This document shows, one piece after another, positions 53,542-63,440 of a DNA stretch of 64,000 bases (positions are counted from its first letter, which is position 1; the number at the start of each line of letters is the position of its first letter). Under the pieces are notes generated by a model. It saw nothing but the letters and a program-made list of their open reading frames with translations, was not told the origin of the DNA and did no database searches. The stretch is from Clostridium zeae. GTDB taxonomy: Bacteria > Bacillota > Clostridia > Clostridiales > Clostridiaceae. The stretch lies in NCBI RefSeq assembly GCF_017312485.1, contig NZ_BMBA01000008.1:25784-89783 (forward strand). Direction: 5' to 3'. The translations under genes were made by a program, and so were the position numbers.

Positions 53542-56076
53542 GTGGTGTCAAATGATAATTCAGGAGAGGAAAAAAGATGTCCTAAAACAGGAAAAATCAT
53601 AAGTTCCTCAAAAGATACTTTAGAAGGGGTAAAACGATGTCCTAAGACTGGAAGGATTATAAATTCTTCAGAAGATGCTTCACAAGAAGTAAAACGCTGC
53701 CCTAAGACTGGAAGAATCATAAACTCGTCAAAAGATACTTCAGAAGAAGTAAAACGCTGTCCCAAAACTGGACGAATAATAAGTGCCCCTGATAAAAAAA
53801 AGAAACTTAAAGGTCTAAAAAAATGGTTCTTTCCTATTATAGGGTTGGGCTCTTTAATATGGTTTCTAATACGTGTTATTCCTAAACCCAGCAGAGCTCA
53901 ATATCCTTGTATGCGTGTAGTAGCTCCCGTAGCTGCAAGCTTTGTTACCTGGGCTGTTGGAATTTTTGGATTGGTAGCTTCTTTTATGAAATCAAAAAAG
54001 CTAATAAGAAACGCAAAATATGTACAAGCTGCTACTGTGCTTATAATTGGATTGCTAGTATCTACTATCTTTACAGCAAGCAGCTCTTTAAGCTCAGCGA
54101 AAGCGTCAACTGTACCTGATGGCCCTAATTCTCCAATGGGAGTTGGAAAAGGAATATTTCCTGGAAGAGTTACTTGGGCTCGTAATTTAAATGCAACAAC
54201 CTGGGATGGTTCTACAGGATATTGGTGGCAAGACAACAATACAAATCAAACATTAGTTGATGGCATGGTATCAACTTCTATTCAAGGATTAACAAAAACA
54301 AGTAATGATACTGACTCTTGGGATGCAATTTTTAAATATTTCAATCAGAATCATGAAAAAGGTACTATAGGTTATAAAAGTGGTGAAAAAATAGCTATTA
54401 AAATAAATTGCAACAACACAAGAGATAGTCATACTCAAGAGGTTAATAACATTAACCCTTCTCCTCAGCTTATCCTTTCGGTATTACGTCAATTAATTAA
54501 TAAAGCTGGTGTACCACAAGAGAACATTATAATATATGATGCTTCAAGGTATATAACAGATAATATTTTTAATTATTGTAAAAAAGAGTTCCCTAATGTA
54601 GTTTTTGTTGATCAAAATGGTGGAGATGGAAGAAATAAAGTAGTATGGTCTGATCCTGTAATTCATTACTCAGCTAAAGCTTACACTGGGGATAGAATCC
54701 CTACTGCAGTAGCTCAAGCAGAGTATTTAATTGATATGCCAATTTTAAAGGCGCATCCTTTAGCTGGAATGACCTTAAGTGCTAAAAATCATTATGGAAC
54801 TCTAAATGGTGTAGATCACGATCTTGCTAGACCATATGATACCTATACCCCTTTTGTTGACTTTATGGGAGATAAGGATTTAGGAGGAAAAACCTTAATT
54901 AATATATTAGATGGTTTATATGGTGCAAAACATTCAGATATTGTACCTGAAAAGTGGAAATCTGCACCTTTTAACGGAACTTGGCCTGCAAGTATATTCA
55001 TGTCACAGGATCAAGTGGCACTGGACTCAGTGGGATTTGACTTTATAAATTCTGAAATGGGATCAAATATGATGGCAAATTCTGATAGCTACCTGCATGA
55101 AGAGGCCTTGGCAAACAATCCTCCATCTGGTGTTGTTTATGCACCTGACGGAGTTAGATTAAACAGTCTTGGTGTTCATGAACATTGGAACAATGCAATG
55201 GAAAAGAAATATTCGAAAAATCTAGGCACTGGAAACGGCATAGAGCTTGTAGATATAGGAGGCAGCAATGTATCACAAGTAGCAGCACCAACCTTCAACC
55301 CTGCTGGAGGAAATTATGCATCAGCTAAAAACGTAACAATATCTTGCTCTACACCAGGAGCAACTATTAAATATACACTAGATGGAAGCACACCAACCAG
55401 TTCATCACCAACCTACACTGCTTCAATTAATGTTTCTGATACAGCTACCATAAAAGCTTATGCGATTGTGCAAGGAATGAAGGATTCTACAGTGGCAAGT
55501 GCGACATATACAATTACGCCATTAGTAAGCTCAATACCAGGAAAAATTGAAGCCGAAGATTATAACACAATGAATGGAATACAGACACAAGGCTGTTCAG
55601 AAGGCACTCTTAATATTGGATGGGTAAATGATGGTGATTGGATGGATTATAACGTGAATGTATCCAATGCAGGTACGTATAAAGTTGAATATAGAATAAC
55701 AAGTCCGAATACAAATGGAATTATTCAACTTATGAAAGGAACTGACGTACTTGCAACTACAAACGTGCCAAACACAGGTGGATGGCAGAACTGGCAGACT
55801 ATCACCGCAGATGTAAAACTCACTGCTGGAAAACAAACCTTAAGAGTTTATGCCAAAGGAGGAGATTTTAATTTTAACTGGATGAATTTTATCTCTGCAC
55901 ATAATGCTGCAGATGTGAACAATGATGGCACTGTGGATATCATGGATTTAGCTACAGTCGCAAGTCTATATGAAAAGAAATCTTCAGATTCAGATTTTAT
56001 TTCAGAGTATGATTTTAATAATGATAATATAATTGATATATTTGATTTAATAGTTGTAGCAAAATCAATACAATAA
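53542..56076 (+). CDS. DUF362 membrane protein with CBM6 and dockerin, N-terminal CPKTG repeats
   Basis: The 844 residues run as follows. Four 20-residue repeats begin at 11, 31, 51 and 71, each KRCPKTGRII, with Cys13, 33, 53 and 73. Three hydrophobic helices follow (about 95-113, 128-148 and 163-180). A DUF362 domain spans about 240-570 (KIAIKINCNN, IIIYDASRYI, LIDMPILKAHPLAGMTLSAK). A chitobiase-like C-terminal domain lies at about 590-655, a CBM6 carbohydrate-binding module at about 665-785 (IEAEDYNTMNG, DGDWMDYNVNV), and a C-terminal dockerin at 787-844. With N-terminus inside, the DUF362, CBM and dockerin parts would be extracellular and the Cys repeats cytoplasmic. The start GTG 53542 follows GGAG. 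DUF362 activity is unknown. Confidence 0.85.
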   Translation: MVSNDNSGEEKRCPKTGKIISSSKDTLEGVKRCPKTGRIINSSEDASQEVKRCPKTGRIINSSKDTSEEVKRCPKTGRIISAPDKKKKLKGLKKWFFPIIGLGSLIWFLIRVIPKPSRAQYPCMRVVAPVAASFVTWAVGIFGLVASFMKSKKLIRNAKYVQAATVLIIGLLVSTIFTASSSLSSAKASTVPDGPNSPMGVGKGIFPGRVTWARNLNATTWDGSTGYWWQDNNTNQTLVDGMVSTSIQGLTKTSNDTDSWDAIFKYFNQNHEKGTIGYKSGEKIAIKINCNNTRDSHTQEVNNINPSPQLILSVLRQLINKAGVPQENIIIYDASRYITDNIFNYCKKEFPNVVFVDQNGGDGRNKVVWSDPVIHYSAKAYTGDRIPTAVAQAEYLIDMPILKAHPLAGMTLSAKNHYGTLNGVDHDLARPYDTYTPFVDFMGDKDLGGKTLINILDGLYGAKHSDIVPEKWKSAPFNGTWPASIFMSQDQVALDSVGFDFINSEMGSNMMANSDSYLHEEALANNPPSGVVYAPDGVRLNSLGVHEHWNNAMEKKYSKNLGTGNGIELVDIGGSNVSQVAAPTFNPAGGNYASAKNVTISCSTPGATIKYTLDGSTPTSSSPTYTASINVSDTATIKAYAIVQGMKDSTVASATYTITPLVSSIPGKIEAEDYNTMNGIQTQGCSEGTLNIGWVNDGDWMDYNVNVSNAGTYKVEYRITSPNTNGIIQLMKGTDVLATTNVPNTGGWQNWQTITADVKLTAGKQTLRVYAKGGDFNFNWMNFISAHNAADVNNDGTVDIMDLATVASLYEKKSSDSDFISEYDFNNDNIIDIFDLIVVAKSIQ
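53572..53784 (+). repeat. 60-bp in-frame tandem repeat (four units)
   Basis: Four 60-bp units within the DUF362 gene encode KRCPKTGRII plus a variable SSKDTSEEV-like spacer; the fourth is partial. Units 2-4 are more alike at DNA level than unit 1. The repeat also keeps the opposite strand open, giving a spurious minus frame. Confidence 0.9.
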
Positions 56077-56157
56077 AATTAGAGCTTGAGAGCAGCTATA
56101 AAAAGCTTTTATAGTTGTCTTCATTCAAAACTAAGAATAAATTCACAAATAAAAAAT

Positions 56158-56187
56158 AACCGCATACCATTAGTTTGATATGCGGTT
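56158..56187. terminator. Bidirectional terminator
   Basis: AACCGCATA (56158-56166) pairs with TATGCGGTT (56179-56187). The minus strand ends TTATTTTTTATTT and the plus strand ends TATAATTT. It serves the convergent genes ending at 56076 and 56244. Confidence 0.8.
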
Positions 56188-56243
56188 TATAATTTCAATT
56201 TGTTTATCTAAGCTCTTCAGCATTTAAGCTATCATCACTATAT

Positions 56244-59200
56244 CTACTTCTCATAATTTGAAGCTGCTTTTGCTAAATCCTTTATATCAATTACATCATC
56301 AGTAGTCTGAAGGTTCACCCTAGCATCATAATCGCCTTGCCCTTTTGATTTTCCAAAGTCTCTAGTTATATATACTAAATCAAATATATCAACTATTCCA
56401 TCTAGGTTTATATCTCCTTCTTTAATATTTTCTGAATTAATTATAGATAATGTTACCGGTTTCGAGCTCACTTCCCCTAACCCCAGAATATTCCCTCTTA
56501 TAGCAAGTGAACAATCTCCTTTTATACTGGAAGGTATTTGTCCTTCAAAGGTTTTTAACACCTTAGCTCCATGCATTAAATCTATCTTTACTTCTGACTC
56601 CTCTATAACTGAATTTTCATAACCTGTTAATTTTATATCGCCGTCTTTTACATTTGCAAGCTTTGCTATAACTTTATCACCAGTACTATAACTGCTTTTA
56701 TCTAAAACAATATCATAACTAAGTTTATCTCCTATATTTATAACCCCATTATTGTTTGTTATATCTATACTTTTTTTATATTCGTTAAAACTATTAGAGT
56801 TATTAAGTTTTACGGTAAAAGTAAAATCATATGCACCTTTAGGTAAATAGATGTTTTTTTCTGTATTTATATTTCTATCTAGCTCATATGTTTTTCCTGT
56901 TAGATTATTTTTAGCTATAACGTTCATAATTTCTGCATAGTTGCTAAACTTGCTGTTCAGTGTCACCTTTCTTAAATCATTTCTGTCTAAAGTTACCTCA
57001 CTTAAGTTATCAGTTGCTTCAATGATTTTTTCAACCCAATAGCCTCCTTGTGCATCTTCACAATAAGCAGATAAGTTATAAGTTTCTCCCAAGACTAACT
57101 GCAAATCAATTGAATCAGTATTTCCAGCATCATAACTCATACTATCACTACGATTATTTAAAATTAACTTCTTTATTCCTCCATTTAGTTTAAGCTTAAC
57201 ACTAGAATAAGCCGATTTTTGTAAACTTCCTTTTACAAGTTGAACTTTGTTTTTTTCATGTACAATCCCTGTATCTTTTTTCTTAAAGGTACTTAAATAA
57301 TATTCTTTACTACCACTTAATATTTCCCCAGGTAAATAGAGATCTTCATTCATCTCATCATAGTCCATGGTATATATATTTTTGTCCATATCATAAACTG
57401 ATACCAATGTTGACTTTTCAGATTTTCCAATATTATAAGATACACCACCAGCAACATATACACCGTCAATAGTTCTTTCTGCTACCTTTTGGTTATTAGA
57501 ATAAGTAACTATGTTTGCAGAGTAAAAACCTGATGGTATATCAGTAGGAACAGTAAAATATTGACCTCCGTTAACTACACTTTTTGCCAACTTCTTGACC
57601 ACGGTACCTGAACTATCTACAAGATTAATTTCAAAATCGAAACTTCCCTCTATAGGAAAATAATCTCCATACTCATCTCTACATGTATATAAAACAGAAA
57701 TTTGTTGTCCTTTATTTAGATACTTATCTATTTTGTTATCCATATAAAAATTTTTACCTAATAATGGAGTATAGTACCTTCCATTTATATACTCAACTTT
57801 TTTAAGATCACAATATTCTAACTCATTCTTACCATTAATCTTTGTATAAATGTATACTCCAGTTAATATAAAAGTATTTTGACTCATAAATAACTTTTCA
57901 TAACTTTCTGCTCCAGTTTTAGATGGACTATTTTTAAATTGTTCAAAATAATGAGTCATACCGCCAGAAAATTTTACTTCAGTCAAATTATCTGTTTTTA
58001 TATCTATTATTGAATCTAAATAATTAAATTTCTTTCCTATAATATACTTATAATCATTTTGTGCTACAATCTCATCTTCATAATAATAGTCATCATTACC
58101 CTGTATCCAAACAAATAACTTATTAGCTACCCCTTTATTAGTAGCCTCCCAATCTAACATCAAGTGATTTAAATTAACGGATTTTTTTGAATATACGTTT
58201 ATATGACCACTAGTAATATTAGGTATGTTGCTCAAATCTGCATCTACCTCAACCCTGTTCCCTTCCAGGTTTATAGCTGTTGTACTACTATATAGTTTTA
58301 TTTCTGGACTTAGCACATATTCTCCATCAGCATTTATTCCTCTAATAGCAGCAGTGCTATTATTCATTAATTTAGTAAGTATATATACTGATCCATCATT
58401 TATCTTAAATGCATTTGTTAAAGGAAAGAGAAGCTCTCCACTCTTAAGTGGTCTTCCTTGTTGATCCTTTACTTTTACCTCAGTGTATTTACTCATATCA
58501 AATAAGTAATTTAGTGAATTTGACACATAGCTTTTACCTAATATATTCATCTTTAGAGTTACGTCAAAAGTAGGAAGCGTCACGTTTGGAGTATATTTCA
58601 CATTATAGCTAGTCCCACTAACTGAGGCATCCTTTGTAATGGAATCAACAACTTTTCCTCCATCACTTATATCAGCTACAACATTCTTATAGGGACTATT
58701 GCCATCAGCACTTTTTATAATTATTGAGTTGTTATATTCATCTAAAATAGTAAGCACAGTCTGAGCAGTTTTATATGCATCTACACTGTTTGTTTTATAG
58801 TACTCTGCTTTTACCTTATATGTATCGCCAATATTTAAGTTATAACTACTGCCTTTTAACGGCTCTTCTAGATTTTTATAATAATTAAATGTATTTTTAT
58901 TATTGTCTTGATAATACGCTCTATATCCATTTATTACATTTTGTGAATATTTAATTACTTTAGGATTATTATATAATGTCTCAAGCTGCCTGTTTCCAAT
59001 ACTTACAACTAAGCTCACTTTATAATTATTAGGCGTATTTACCTTTATATCCATGGTGTTAGTATAATCCAAATTTATATTTTTTCCATTTGCAATTGTA
59101 TCTGCCATAATATAGCCTATAGATTTATCATCTTTTATAATATTTACACCTATAATTTCATAACTAGCTGATGTCCAAATGTAAGTGCTTTTATAGTCTT

Positions 59201-59756
59201 TATAGAATTCATCCAAATTATAATATGAATCCTCATAAATTGAATAATTATTATTCATAGCCATTTTTTTATATAAATTAAGCCTTATATTACTGGAATC
59301 GCTAGGTACATTTGTCTTTAGAAAAATTTTATTTGATGTTGTATCCCGTATCTCCACAGTATTAATGCTTATCTTAATATCTGTATACATTATCATGACT
59401 CCATTGCTATTTGTTCCTTTCAAATAGAAATATTCATTATCCTGCAAAGCAAAATCTTTTGGTATATTAGCAAAACCATCCACTATTTGGATTTTCCCCA
59501 CACCTATCATACTATTATTGCTTATAAAACCATTAACTACAGGATTACCTTCTGGATCCTTAACTGATACCTTTATATAGTCATCTTCTGCAGCTTTTAA
59601 AACTTTTTCATTACCTTTACCAAGCTGTATTTGCTGTTCTCTATTGTTTTTTGTACTTTCTTCTGCAAAAGCTTTCACGGTATAGTTATCAACAAAAATT
59701 CCCATAGTAAAGATAAAAATCAATAGAGTTGCAATAAACTTATTAATTATTCTCAT
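56244..59756 (-). CDS. Large secreted repeat protein with C-terminal dockerin, shorter paralogue
   Basis: The 1,170-residue product has a signal peptide (about 1-30) and then, from residue 60, only the C-terminal module series of the two larger paralogues. It starts with VSVKDPEGNPVVNGFISNNS and continues through TNTMDIKVN, VYVAGGVSYN, DLMHGAKVLKTFEG and the dockerin (EGDINLDGIVDIFDLVYITR and VIDIKDLAKAASNYEK). It is thus an N-terminally shorter relative of the subtilase at 40295 and the protein at 48572. No catalytic motif is recognised. ATG 59756 follows AGGGAGAAACTAC. A structural or binding role in a surface complex is inference. Confidence 0.85.
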   Translation of the reverse strand: MRIINKFIATLLIFIFTMGIFVDNYTVKAFAEESTKNNREQQIQLGKGNEKVLKAAEDDYIKVSVKDPEGNPVVNGFISNNSMIGVGKIQIVDGFANIPKDFALQDNEYFYLKGTNSNGVMIMYTDIKISINTVEIRDTTSNKIFLKTNVPSDSSNIRLNLYKKMAMNNNYSIYEDSYYNLDEFYKDYKSTYIWTSASYEIIGVNIIKDDKSIGYIMADTIANGKNINLDYTNTMDIKVNTPNNYKVSLVVSIGNRQLETLYNNPKVIKYSQNVINGYRAYYQDNNKNTFNYYKNLEEPLKGSSYNLNIGDTYKVKAEYYKTNSVDAYKTAQTVLTILDEYNNSIIIKSADGNSPYKNVVADISDGGKVVDSITKDASVSGTSYNVKYTPNVTLPTFDVTLKMNILGKSYVSNSLNYLFDMSKYTEVKVKDQQGRPLKSGELLFPLTNAFKINDGSVYILTKLMNNSTAAIRGINADGEYVLSPEIKLYSSTTAINLEGNRVEVDADLSNIPNITSGHINVYSKKSVNLNHLMLDWEATNKGVANKLFVWIQGNDDYYYEDEIVAQNDYKYIIGKKFNYLDSIIDIKTDNLTEVKFSGGMTHYFEQFKNSPSKTGAESYEKLFMSQNTFILTGVYIYTKINGKNELEYCDLKKVEYINGRYYTPLLGKNFYMDNKIDKYLNKGQQISVLYTCRDEYGDYFPIEGSFDFEINLVDSSGTVVKKLAKSVVNGGQYFTVPTDIPSGFYSANIVTYSNNQKVAERTIDGVYVAGGVSYNIGKSEKSTLVSVYDMDKNIYTMDYDEMNEDLYLPGEILSGSKEYYLSTFKKKDTGIVHEKNKVQLVKGSLQKSAYSSVKLKLNGGIKKLILNNRSDSMSYDAGNTDSIDLQLVLGETYNLSAYCEDAQGGYWVEKIIEATDNLSEVTLDRNDLRKVTLNSKFSNYAEIMNVIAKNNLTGKTYELDRNINTEKNIYLPKGAYDFTFTVKLNNSNSFNEYKKSIDITNNNGVINIGDKLSYDIVLDKSSYSTGDKVIAKLANVKDGDIKLTGYENSVIEESEVKIDLMHGAKVLKTFEGQIPSSIKGDCSLAIRGNILGLGEVSSKPVTLSIINSENIKEGDINLDGIVDIFDLVYITRDFGKSKGQGDYDARVNLQTTDDVIDIKDLAKAASNYEK

Positions 59757-59904
59757 GTAGTTTCTCCCTTTACACTTTAGTATGCAAGTTAAATATATAG
59801 TATCCTTCGCATAATTTTTTTACATTATTTATTTTAATTGGAATGAGCAGTAAAAATCAAATCTTTTTTACATTTTTTTAATCTGTTTTAAATACAAATT
59901 AAAA

Positions 59905-59956
59905 GAAACCTTTTATAAATAGATTCATACAGCTATAATAAAAGGTTTCAAAAAGA
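59905..59956 (-). terminator. Terminator of the papain-like protease gene
   Basis: GAAACCTTTTAT pairs with ATAAAAGGTTTC across a 20-nt interior with weak pairing. The minus strand continues TTTTAATTT. It lies 14 nt past the stop at 59970. Confidence 0.75.
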
Positions 59957-59969
59957 CTTATTATATTAT

Positions 59970-62900
59970 TTATTGTTGTATATGTCTTGCTACTGTGCTG
60001 ATATCAAAGATATCGATTATTCCATCTCTATTCCAATCTTTTTTAAGATCCCATTTTACTGTAGAACTGCTCAACATCTCATCATAGTGCGAAGCTACTG
60101 TTGCTAAATCCAAAGTATCAACCTTGCCATCTCCATTACTATCGCCCTTTAAGTAATCTAATGGAGCGATTTGTACTGAGGTTTGTTTTATACTATTCTG
60201 ATTACTGTCTAGCACTGCATTATCTGGAATTTCAAGAATATATTCATTTCGTAAATCTAAAGGTTCAAGAACTTTTATAGTAATTTTATTTCCCAGTATA
60301 CTCTTGTCTATAGAAACATATTGATTGCTATAGTAATTTCTTAACTTTATATCACTAAAAGAAAGATACTTTTGTATATCTGTATTAAATGATATGGAAA
60401 CTCCAACTAAAGGATCTATCATGTATGTGCTATGTTCTGAGTAATAATGCTCATCTGTCTTTGCCACATTTAAATTATTTTTTGGTTCATTAACACTATA
60501 AAAATTCCATCCATTGTCCTGAAGCTTAGTTTTTATATCAGAACTAGTAGAATCACTAGAATTGAACACTAAATTATTATCTACATGCATGCTTCTTACT
60601 GAATTTATTCCATATAAAGAATAATATTGTGCTTCTGTTGGAAGCTGCAGTAATGGACTTATATCCTTAATTTGATTTCCATCCAAGTCTATAATTTTAA
60701 GCTTCTTTAAGCTACCAATTTGCGAAATATCAGATATAAAATTATTATTTAATTCTAAATACTCCAAATTAGTTAGATTACTTAAAAAGTTTATATTACT
60801 AAGGTTACAGTCATTAATTGTTAGTTGCTCAAGCTTGCTGATTGTTGAGATCGTACTAAAATCTTTTATGTTTTCATCTTCTACATACAAACTGCTAAGT
60901 TTATTCAGGTTACATATAGATTTAAGGTTATTTACATTATTTCCTCTTAGATATAAATGTTCCAATGAAAATAAATTACTTATTGGTGTTATGTCTATTA
61001 TTTCAGTGTTATATACACTAAGGCTAGTTAGATTGACTGCATACTCAACACCACTCAAACTCCACAAAGGTTCATATCCTATACTAAGTGATGTAAGCTT
61101 GGCCATATCTTCAGAGTATATATCCCCAGTAGTTTTTCCTAAGCTGTCTCTAACCGCTTTTTCTAAAACACCATCTTTGAAATTAACCTTTATTCCGGTT
61201 TTATAATTTACATAGTAATTTCTTTCCACTTGAGAGTTCATACCGCTACTAGTAGAATCCACAAAAGAATCTTTTGGGATTACTAGCTTTACTGCACCAC
61301 CATCAATATTGCTCATATCTGCTTTCAATGTAACTTTATTATAGCTAATAGCTGGACTAAGTACTGCCTTAGTCCCTTTTGAATCTACTAAATACATAGA
61401 ATTATAACTTGGTCCTGCTAAAACCTTATCATTAAAAGTTAGAGTCCATATAGAATCACTGCTTATCACAGCACTCTCTTGTGGTCCTACAAAATTTAAT
61501 ACCGTCAATGCATTAGAAACAGTAACATTAGAAGTTGCTTTAACCTTTCCATCAATAGTTGCTGCAGTTATCACTGCTGTTCCATCTATCATCCCTGTAA
61601 CATTTCCATCTTCATCAACGGTAGCAACAGATGGGTTACTACTTGTCCAATAAAGAGTTTTATTATCAGCATTTTGTGGACTTATATTTGCAGTCAACTT
61701 ATATTGTGTTTTATATCCTAAGGATAGACTTGTCTTATCTAAAGCTATACTAGTAATAGGATATTGAGGAACTTTAGTTGTGTTCGTAACCAGCATAACT
61801 CCATCATAACCACTATTCCAGCTTTGTCCATCAAAACTTACAAAGTTCTTGCTCTCACTTGAATAAGTAGCTGAATCTGCTTCTATAAATAGATTTTTAC
61901 TATTACTTCTAACAGCTACTGCATAAGTTTTCCCCGATAAAACCTTAACAGGATTGTCTAGTTTTATAGTATGAAAACCAGCATCATGAAACTTAACTGT
62001 CTTAACCTTCTTATTTATTATGTTTGAAAAACCACTAGTACCATAGTCTTCTTCTACAAATAAATCAAAAGTTATATCCTGCTCAACAGTAAATACCCCA
62101 ACTGATTCTACATATTGATTTTCACTAGCAGTATAAGTACTTGCTGCATAGCTGCTTCCTGAACTTATTGCATAAGAATGCGTTGGATAGTTATTTGCGT
62201 ATGAGTTACGCTTATCATATTGTGTCTTTTTAGTTACTGTTGGTATAACGGCGTTATCTTTTCCAACAAAAGCATCATAATAGGAAATATATATATACCC
62301 ATTATCTCCAAAACCACTTCCCCAACTATTCTTGCATATAAAAGCTCCATTCCCTTCTGGAGCTTGCGCAAAACTTTCTTTTGGGAAGTTATCATCCCAT
62401 CCTAATATTACCACTGCATGATCTGGATTAGCATACATGCCTTGTGGAACATACAGATTTGTATTATCTTTTACTATAGTACTGTTATATCCTTCTAAAT
62501 ATATAGAAGTGTATACACCTCCATATTTCATAACATTCTCTTTAATATAGTCATTATCATAACTGCTTATCCTATCTGGTAGCAAAGTTACATCATCAAC
62601 AGTATAATTTACTGGAGCATTTGAGTTAGAATTAATGTTATTAACTTCTGCTGGATTAGGATATGGATCATCCTTCTCAAGTACTGGCCCCTTTCCTCTC
62701 ATAAAATAGGAAATAGAAAAATACATATTTCCACCTTCATCAGCAGCTAGTATGCCATTATTAGCTGCTAAATTTATTTCTGAAAAATCATATTCTTTAT
62801 TAGTTAATTTCTTTTGATTTGTATCTAAAGCACCATAAGTAGTAAAAGCCCAGCAGTCTCCTATCTGACCTTGATCTTTAACAGATGTGGTATACCCAAA

Positions 62901-63116
62901 ATCTCTTGAGTCATATCTTGATGGATATAAAGAACTTTTTACTGTAGGTTTTTCTTGGGATTTAATTACTTTAAATTCTGGAACCTTATAACCATTTGAA
63001 TACATATCTTTATTTTCAGTTGCATTAACCTTAATACTCCCTTGAAAGATTCCATTAAAGCCAATGGTTAAAGCAAAAATCGCAGTCATAGCTAGCGATA
63101 AAACTCTTTTTTTCAT
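59970..63116 (-). CDS. Secreted papain-like (C1A) protease with lectin-like, Ig-like, LRR and dockerin domains
   Basis: This 1,048-residue exported cysteine protease has a signal peptide ending near residue 32. The C1A domain (about 64-290) has Gln82 and Cys88 in DQGQIGDCWAFTTYG, His233 in NPDHAVVILGWDD and Asn263 in CKNSWGSGFGDNGYIYIS, so the catalytic set is complete. A C1-associated lectin-like domain follows (about 310-450). A BIG2 Ig-like domain spans about 455-545 (SIALDKTSLSLG, SSNPSVATVDEDGNVTG). Next come leucine-rich repeats (about 680-850, e.g. LTNLEYLELNNNFISDISQI) and the dockerin (about 985-1048). ATG 63116 follows AGGGGGATAATAAG. LRRs and lectin domain suggest protein or surface targeting. 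Confidence 0.92.
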   Translation of the reverse strand: MKKRVLSLAMTAIFALTIGFNGIFQGSIKVNATENKDMYSNGYKVPEFKVIKSQEKPTVKSSLYPSRYDSRDFGYTTSVKDQGQIGDCWAFTTYGALDTNQKKLTNKEYDFSEINLAANNGILAADEGGNMYFSISYFMRGKGPVLEKDDPYPNPAEVNNINSNSNAPVNYTVDDVTLLPDRISSYDNDYIKENVMKYGGVYTSIYLEGYNSTIVKDNTNLYVPQGMYANPDHAVVILGWDDNFPKESFAQAPEGNGAFICKNSWGSGFGDNGYIYISYYDAFVGKDNAVIPTVTKKTQYDKRNSYANNYPTHSYAISSGSSYAASTYTASENQYVESVGVFTVEQDITFDLFVEEDYGTSGFSNIINKKVKTVKFHDAGFHTIKLDNPVKVLSGKTYAVAVRSNSKNLFIEADSATYSSESKNFVSFDGQSWNSGYDGVMLVTNTTKVPQYPITSIALDKTSLSLGYKTQYKLTANISPQNADNKTLYWTSSNPSVATVDEDGNVTGMIDGTAVITAATIDGKVKATSNVTVSNALTVLNFVGPQESAVISSDSIWTLTFNDKVLAGPSYNSMYLVDSKGTKAVLSPAISYNKVTLKADMSNIDGGAVKLVIPKDSFVDSTSSGMNSQVERNYYVNYKTGIKVNFKDGVLEKAVRDSLGKTTGDIYSEDMAKLTSLSIGYEPLWSLSGVEYAVNLTSLSVYNTEIIDITPISNLFSLEHLYLRGNNVNNLKSICNLNKLSSLYVEDENIKDFSTISTISKLEQLTINDCNLSNINFLSNLTNLEYLELNNNFISDISQIGSLKKLKIIDLDGNQIKDISPLLQLPTEAQYYSLYGINSVRSMHVDNNLVFNSSDSTSSDIKTKLQDNGWNFYSVNEPKNNLNVAKTDEHYYSEHSTYMIDPLVGVSISFNTDIQKYLSFSDIKLRNYYSNQYVSIDKSILGNKITIKVLEPLDLRNEYILEIPDNAVLDSNQNSIKQTSVQIAPLDYLKGDSNGDGKVDTLDLATVASHYDEMLSSSTVKWDLKKDWNRDGIIDIFDISTVARHIQQ

Positions 63117-63440
63117 CTACTTATTATCCCCCTGTTTATCTAAGTAGTAATTATCTTGTTTTTGTAAAGTAGCTGTTTTTTTTAATATTTTTTTGTCAAA
63201 TAATTTGTAACTATGATAATATTTTGTAAAACCTCTGTAATTTAATATTATTGCATTTACTATAATTAAGCAATATATTAAATTACATTATAATTTTCCA
63301 TAAAAATTTACAAATCACTTTTAATCAAACCCTGTTTACAGCAATTTAATAAGTATTGTATAATTAAGTAAGTGTAAAATTTCTGTATTAATTAATAATA
63401 TTGCAAATAAATGCTACGAGAATTTTAAGGGGGGACAACT
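63117..63440. other. 324-bp divergent promoter region
   Basis: The region lies between the papain-like protease (minus) and the second cohesin protein (plus). Apart from the promoter at 63335-63364 it is A+T-rich sequence in which I see no other element. Confidence 0.5.
63335..63364 (+). promoter_or_regulatory. Probable sigma-A promoter of the cohesin gene
   Basis: TTTACA (63335-63340) and TATAAT (63359-63364) are separated by 18 nt, about 75 nt before the TTG start. Confidence 0.5.

Noticed and set aside
53538..53765. Minus-strand open frame with repeated GQRFTSSE-like units
   Set aside because: It is the reverse complement of the 60-bp repeats in the DUF362 gene and has no ribosome binding site.
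53572..53784. CPKTG repeats as sortase (LPXTG-like) signals
   Set aside because: They are at the N-terminus, in four copies, before the membrane helices. A sortase signal is single and C-terminal, followed by a hydrophobic tail.
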